NCBI GenBank assembly: GCA_003693875.1
Contig: RFLO01000041.1
Location: forward strand, 1 to 28,470
DNA: 28,470 nt
DNA from: Candidatus Pacearchaeota archaeon
GTDB lineage: Archaea; Nanobdellota; Nanobdellia; Pacearchaeales; GW2011-AR1
Direction: 5' to 3'
The translations under genes and the position numbers were made by a program. Below are positions 24,794 to 28,470 of the stretch, in pieces. The notes below the pieces were generated by a model. That model saw only the letters and a program-made list of their open reading frames with translations. It was not told where the DNA came from and did no database searches. Every line of letters begins with the position of its first letter. Within the stretch, counting starts at the first letter, position 1.

Positions 24794-26094
24794 TGGCATT
24801 TGACATAATTATCGGAAGAGATGCAAGTGACAAAAAAAACTTCGGAAAGCGCGGCCTTGCCTTCATCGGAAAAAGCTATGTAAAGATGGGCAATTATACT
24901 TCACTCTCAAACAAAATATTTCTTGACATAGCAAGAACTCACGTCATCCTAATTTCTGGAAAACGTGGTAGCGGAAAATCGTATACCATAGGAACTATAG
25001 CAGAAGCCCTAAGCGACCTTGGAAGCGAAGAATCTGGAAACATTGCCTCTTTAATTTTTGACACTATGGGAATCTTTTGGACGATGAAGTTCAAAAACGA
25101 AAAAGACAAAAACCTCTTAGCAGAGTGGGAGCTAAAACCAAAAAACCTGCCAATAGAAGTTTTCTCACCTTTTGGTTACTTAAAAGAGTATCAACAGGCA
25201 GGAATAAGTGTGGACAAAGAGTTTGCAATAAAAATCTCAGACCTCGAAGCATCAGACTGGATAAGCCTTTTCAACCTAAACTTTACAGAGCCAACAGCTG
25301 TCCTAATAGAAGAAGTTATAACAAAGTTAAAAGAAAAAGAAAGCTTCAATTTTGGTGATATTTTCTCTGAAATTCAGGAAACAAAAAACACAAGCCAGGA
25401 TACAAAGAATGCCTGCATTGCACTTTTTCAAGCCGCAAAAACTTGGAAAATTTTTGATGAAAAAAAAGGGACTCCAATAGATGAACTAATATCTGCCGGC
25501 AAAACCTCAGTAATTGACCTTTCTATGTATGCTTCTGTGGGCTCGTTTAATATCCGCGGCCTTGTAATTAGCCTTGTCTCAAAAAAATTATTCACAAGAA
25601 GAATGGAAGAAAGAAAAAAAGAAGAAATACAATCCATCCAACACGGCATCAATTACGAAAGATACACCATAAGACGAAAACTCCCTCTTGTCTGGATTTT
25701 TATTGATGAGGCACATGAATTCCTACCCCTAAATGGAAAAACACCTGCAACAGATGCCTTAGTTCAACTGCTAAGAGAAGGTCGCCAGCCTGGAATTTCC
25801 CTTGTCCTTGCAACACAGCAACCTGGAAAAATTCACACAGATGCAATGACTCAGTCAGATATTGTAATCTCCCACAGGGTAACTGCAAAACCAGACGTAG
25901 AGGCACTCAACTCAATTTCACAATCCTATCTTTACGAAAGTATAGTTGATAAAATAAACCAGCTGCCAAAACTAAAAGGTTCTGCTATAATCCTTGATGA
26001 CAACTCAGAAAGGATATACCCTGTAAGAATTAGGCCACGTTTCACATGGCACGGGGGCGAGTCTCCTGCTGCAATAAAAAGGTCAGAAGAATAA
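24793..26094 (+). CDS. HerA/FtsK-family ATPase linked to pilus genes
   Basis: A 433-residue P-loop ATPase. Walker A is SGKRGSGKSY (55-64), Walker B is IFIDEAHEF (302-310), with downstream REGRQPGI (328-335) and LVLATQQP (337-344), all typical of HerA/DUF87 ATPases. The N-terminus has a short beta segment (IGKSYVKMGN) like the HerA barrel. Classic HerA works with NurA in DNA end resection, but no NurA is here; the operon partners are pilin-like membrane proteins. A role in substrate or DNA translocation through the envelope is therefore possible but only inferred. A housekeeping HerA role is the alternative. Confidence 0.88.
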   Translation: MAFDIIIGRDASDKKNFGKRGLAFIGKSYVKMGNYTSLSNKIFLDIARTHVILISGKRGSGKSYTIGTIAEALSDLGSEESGNIASLIFDTMGIFWTMKFKNEKDKNLLAEWELKPKNLPIEVFSPFGYLKEYQQAGISVDKEFAIKISDLEASDWISLFNLNFTEPTAVLIEEVITKLKEKESFNFGDIFSEIQETKNTSQDTKNACIALFQAAKTWKIFDEKKGTPIDELISAGKTSVIDLSMYASVGSFNIRGLVISLVSKKLFTRRMEERKKEEIQSIQHGINYERYTIRRKLPLVWIFIDEAHEFLPLNGKTPATDALVQLLREGRQPGISLVLATQQPGKIHTDAMTQSDIVISHRVTAKPDVEALNSISQSYLYESIVDKINQLPKLKGSAIILDDNSERIYPVRIRPRFTWHGGESPAAIKRSEE

Positions 26095-26097
26095 CTC

Positions 26098-26880
26098 CTA
26101 TCTTACAACAAAGCTTGCTCTTACCCTAAACCTCTTATACCCAATATCTCCTGCCGTTTTCAAATTGAGGTCTTTAACCCTACCTCCAATCTCCCTTTTT
26201 ATCTCTTCTTCTACACTTTTTTTATCTCCAAAACCATGATAAAAAATCTTCGTTCCTTTTTTTGAAAGCTTCAAAGCAGTTTTCAAGAAAGTCTCTTTAA
26301 TGTTTGGCCGCGGCATCACTATGAAGTCAAATTTTCCAAGCTTCTTTTTCGGCAAATCCCTTGCATCACCTTCCACAAATTCAATAAAATCCAAGACCTT
26401 ATTAAGCTTGGCATTCCTTTTTGCAGCTAAAAAAGCATCGGGATTAAGCTCATTTAAAAAAATCCTCAATTTTTTCTTTCTTGCTTTTGCCATCTTAGCT
26501 AAAACTATCGGGTAAGGGCCGACGCCTGCAAACATTACAAGAACACGAAAAGATTTTTTCTTCGATCCCAAAATCTCGCGGCTTATTTCAAGACGTTCAT
26601 TTGAAAGCCGTGGAGAAAAATACGTCTTGTCCACATTAAACTCAAAAATACATCCACTCTCCTTATAACGCGCAACATTGGTTCTCTCTCCTGCAAGGTG
26701 CTTCAACTTAGGCACCCTCAGTTCTCCAGAAAAGCCCTCCACTTTTTCCAAGACCGTCCGAACATTCCGATTATGTCTTAAAAACCTCCATGCAAGAAAT
26801 TTCTTCTTTAAAAGCCACATCCCCCTTGGAAATTTCAAAATAGCAATGTTTCCTAAAATGTCTTGGGGAATTTTTCTCAT
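26098..26880 (-). CDS. Trm5-family tRNA methyltransferase (class I SAM)
   Basis: A 260-residue SAM-dependent enzyme. Family signatures are HLAGERTNVARYKESGC, VDKTYFSPRLSNER (83-96), the SAM loop VMFAGVGPYPI (115-125) and NELNP (143-147). Archaeal Trm5 makes m1G37 (or wyosine precursors) in tRNA. The usual catalytic N-L-P motif is replaced here by MPRPN (189-193), so exact activity (Trm5 versus TYW2-like) is uncertain. The N-terminal D1 domain is missing or reduced. A TATA-like ttttatag (26901-26908, minus) lies about 25 nt before the ATG. Confidence 0.85.
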   Translation of the reverse strand: MRKIPQDILGNIAILKFPRGMWLLKKKFLAWRFLRHNRNVRTVLEKVEGFSGELRVPKLKHLAGERTNVARYKESGCIFEFNVDKTYFSPRLSNERLEISREILGSKKKSFRVLVMFAGVGPYPIVLAKMAKARKKKLRIFLNELNPDAFLAAKRNAKLNKVLDFIEFVEGDARDLPKKKLGKFDFIVMPRPNIKETFLKTALKLSKKGTKIFYHGFGDKKSVEEEIKREIGGRVKDLNLKTAGDIGYKRFRVRASFVVR

Positions 26881-26900
26881 AAAAAAGAAAAAAACTCGTC

Positions 26901-26908
26901 CTATAAAA
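26901..26908 (-). promoter_or_regulatory. TATA box of the Trm5-family gene
   Basis: Minus-strand ttttatag is centred about 25 nt before the ATG at 26880. Confidence 0.5.
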
Positions 26909-26910
26909 GA

Positions 26911-27363
26911 CTATCTTTTCAAATGAAGCCTGTAATAGCCAACAAAAATTGAAACCAAAAGAGCGATTCCAATAAAAAGTGCTCTTTGAGCATAACTTAC
27001 AACTGACCACCCCTTGCTCGCTCCCAAGATGACATACCAAAACCCGGCAATTAAAAGGCTAAAATATATCCAAGCAGGGCCACCAATAGCAGATAAAAGG
27101 ATTAAAACAATGCCAATAGAAACATAGATATAAAACCGTTCAGTCAAAAAAGGTTCCATTTCCTCCTTTTCAAAACGGTCATAACATTTCGGGCTTTGCG
27201 GTTCAAGATTTTTTTTCTTACAAAAATTATCGTGATAACCATCTTTTTCTTGCGGATTGCTATGAACCGCTTCAACGACAAGATAAAGAAAAAGGATTAA
27301 TACTATAGAAACTCCAATGGTCATAATAACAGAGAGAATTTTCCGGCCCATATCACTTTCCAT
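26911..27363 (-). CDS. Four-helix membrane protein, unknown function
   Basis: A 150-residue protein with helices near 10-30, 75-91, 93-113 and 127-143. The loop between helices 1 and 2 is polar and has two Cys (CKKKNLEPQSPKC), probably outside. A start three codons upstream exists, but a TATA element (tttataaa, 27385-27392, minus) is centred 25 nt before the ATG at 27363, which is chosen. I know no family name. Confidence 0.7.
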   Translation of the reverse strand: MESDMGRKILSVIMTIGVSIVLILFLYLVVEAVHSNPQEKDGYHDNFCKKKNLEPQSPKCYDRFEKEEMEPFLTERFYIYVSIGIVLILLSAIGGPAWIYFSLLIAGFWYVILGASKGWSVVSYAQRALFIGIALLVSIFVGYYRLHLKR

Positions 27364-27384
27364 ACCTATCACAACCAGAAATCA

Positions 27385-27392
27385 TTTATAAA
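27385..27392 (-). promoter_or_regulatory. TATA box of the four-helix membrane protein gene
   Basis: Minus-strand tttataaa is centred 25 nt before the ATG at 27363; it lies just past the stop of the preceding gene. Confidence 0.6.
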
Positions 27393-27393
27393 G

Positions 27394-28470
27394 TTAACTA
27401 TAAGGGTCAAATTCCTCTTTCTTCTCGACTTTATTTTTTTGAAATTCTTTTTTTGGAACCGGTTTACCCCCAACAACACGGCTTGAAGAAAAAACAGCCG
27501 GGACTTCCTTAACAGTCGGCCTTCGCACAAGAGGTTGTATCTGACTTTTCTTTGGTTGAGGACTAACAAGAGAAGATGTTGGCTTTTGGATTGGTCCTTG
27601 GACAGGCGGTCTTTGGATTGGTTTTTGGAAGGGTGGATTTTGCGCCGGTTTTTGGACAGGTTTTTGTTGGACAGGAACATTTCTTTTAATAGCAATACCT
27701 GCATAATTTGCCGGATGAGCATAATTTACTGCAGTCTTATAATCCCGATTTGAAAGTCCCCCAGATTCTGCCACAGATTTTTGAGCGGGTTGTTGTATTT
27801 GTGGTTTCGTTTCAGAAACTGGCCTTCTTGCTGTAATCGGAACCCCTTTTAGGGTCCGTCCAATCGGAACATTGGGTTTTTGAACGGGTTTGATACTTGC
27901 CGGCAACTGAGTTTGTTTTTGCAACGTTGTAGGCGCCCTAACCTGCCGGGGGGGCTGACTTGCAGGCAGCCTAAGCCTATAAGACCTTGGAACATATGTG
28001 TTAAAAGCCCCCACTGGAACAGGCCTTGTTGTGCTCACCGGACTTGAAGGCTTTACTTCCGCAGGCTTTACGGGCGATTCTTCTCCTTCTCTTTTCCGCT
28101 TTAACTCATAAAAATATCCAAAAGCAATAGAAAAAATAACTCCGATAAGCAGAACCCAGAACCCAAGTTTAGCTGGAACAAACTCTCCAACAGTTTTTTC
28201 AGTCTTACCCTCATCTTTTGGAATCTCTTCACTGACTGGAGGGGTGGTTTCGTTTACGCCTGGTTGTCTTATCTTCTCTCTATAAAAAATTGCATATTTC
28301 CTTGTCTTGGTAAAGTTAAGTTCAATAACAAAGTCGTCTCCGGAAAGTCTATCAATATTTACTCTTGCAAGTTGGCTAACCCCAACCTCTTTTGAGATTC
28401 CAAGATTCTTAAAGTAAAATGTTGCGCCCTTATCTGAAACCTTCCTTACAACCAGCAAATATTCTTTTCC
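27394..28470 (-). CDS. Membrane protein with long Pro/Gln/Lys-rich tail, N-terminus beyond window
   Basis: The frame is open to the right edge, giving 358 visible residues. Residues 1-100 are a soluble, probably extracellular region containing Thr/Pro/Glu-rich sequence (VNETTPPVSEEIPKDEGKTE). A single helix follows (about 101-120, KLGFWVLLIGVIFSIAFGYF), then basic residues (ELKRKREGE) that by the positive-inside rule place the ~235-residue tail in the cytosol. The tail is disordered, with repeats of the type Q-K-P-x-Q. No enzyme domain is visible. It could be a scaffold or envelope receptor; function unknown. Confidence 0.75.
   Translation of the reverse strand, partial: GKEYLLVVRKVSDKGATFYFKNLGISKEVGVSQLARVNIDRLSGDDFVIELNFTKTRKYAIFYREKIRQPGVNETTPPVSEEIPKDEGKTEKTVGEFVPAKLGFWVLLIGVIFSIAFGYFYELKRKREGEESPVKPAEVKPSSPVSTTRPVPVGAFNTYVPRSYRLRLPASQPPRQVRAPTTLQKQTQLPASIKPVQKPNVPIGRTLKGVPITARRPVSETKPQIQQPAQKSVAESGGLSNRDYKTAVNYAHPANYAGIAIKRNVPVQQKPVQKPAQNPPFQKPIQRPPVQGPIQKPTSSLVSPQPKKSQIQPLVRRPTVKEVPAVFSSSRVVGGKPVPKKEFQKNKVEKKEEFDPYS
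27580..27680 (-). repeat. Low-complexity Pro-Gln-Lys coding repeats
   Basis: Imperfect repeats encode PVQKP, AQNP, PFQKP, IQRP, PVQGP and IQKP in the tail of the membrane protein. The DNA shows repeated ccaaaaacc- and ccaatcc-like units. Confidence 0.7.

Noticed and set aside
27580..27680. Repeats considered as a CRISPR array
   Set aside because: Units are short, imperfect, unspaced and in-frame within a Pro/Gln-rich coding region; no cas genes are present.

Overview
The window reads as a small, compact archaeal genome of the DPANN type. A Woesearchaeota, Pacearchaeota or other Nanoarchaeota-like lineage is likely, but I cannot fix the phylum from sequence alone. The archaeal signs are ribosomal proteins eL42 (L44e) and eS1 (S3Ae), an aIF5B-type initiation factor, a Trm5-family methyltransferase, and many proteins that open with an archaeal class III (type IV pilin) signal such as KRGQ or KKGIS. 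Genes are tightly packed, often with stop/start overlaps of 1-8 nt. Genes that open a transcription unit nearly always have an A/T-only box centred about 25-27 nt before the start codon and no Shine-Dalgarno motif. This is the layout of leaderless archaeal transcripts, and I used it to choose several start codons.

Layout. Positions 1-6482 (minus): a giant secreted protein running off the left edge, preceded by a 610-residue pilin-like anchored protein; just upstream lie a 28-codon pilin-like mini-ORF and a tRNA-Val(GAC) gene. Positions 6708-8405: a small HTH-like protein (minus), then the operon eL42 - eS1 - nucleoside diphosphate kinase (plus). Positions 8402-9049 (minus): a tiny basic eL39-like protein, a single-domain Dph2-like protein and a two-helix membrane protein. 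Positions 9124-11405 (plus): aIF5B and a DEDDh exonuclease. Positions 11384-12446 (minus): two pilin-like proteins. Positions 12532-15044 (plus): a dolichol-phosphate sugar synthase with GtrA domain, and a GT-C membrane glycosyltransferase.

Positions 15153-26094 hold the main system, an archaeal type IV pilus or secretion machine. It has four pilin-like genes (15153-17452), a PilT/VirB11-type secretion ATPase, a split platform made of two T2SSF membrane proteins headed by a 53-residue helical protein, two further pilin-like proteins, and a HerA/FtsK-family ATPase. Embedded between the ATPase and the platform genes is a divergent pair of ATP-grasp ligases. One is of the cyanophycin synthetase/GshF type; the other has an N-terminal pre-ATP-grasp region. 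They share a 42-bp intergenic promoter. The glycosyltransferases could supply glycans for the secreted pilins (inference). The ATP-grasp pair, whose product is unknown, is the best candidate here for undescribed chemistry.

Positions 26098-28470 (minus): a Trm5-family methyltransferase, a four-helix membrane protein, and a partial membrane protein with a long Pro/Gln/Lys-rich tail running off the right edge. I see no rRNA, CRISPR array, insertion sequence or phage gene. No gene-free stretch exceeds 300 bases.
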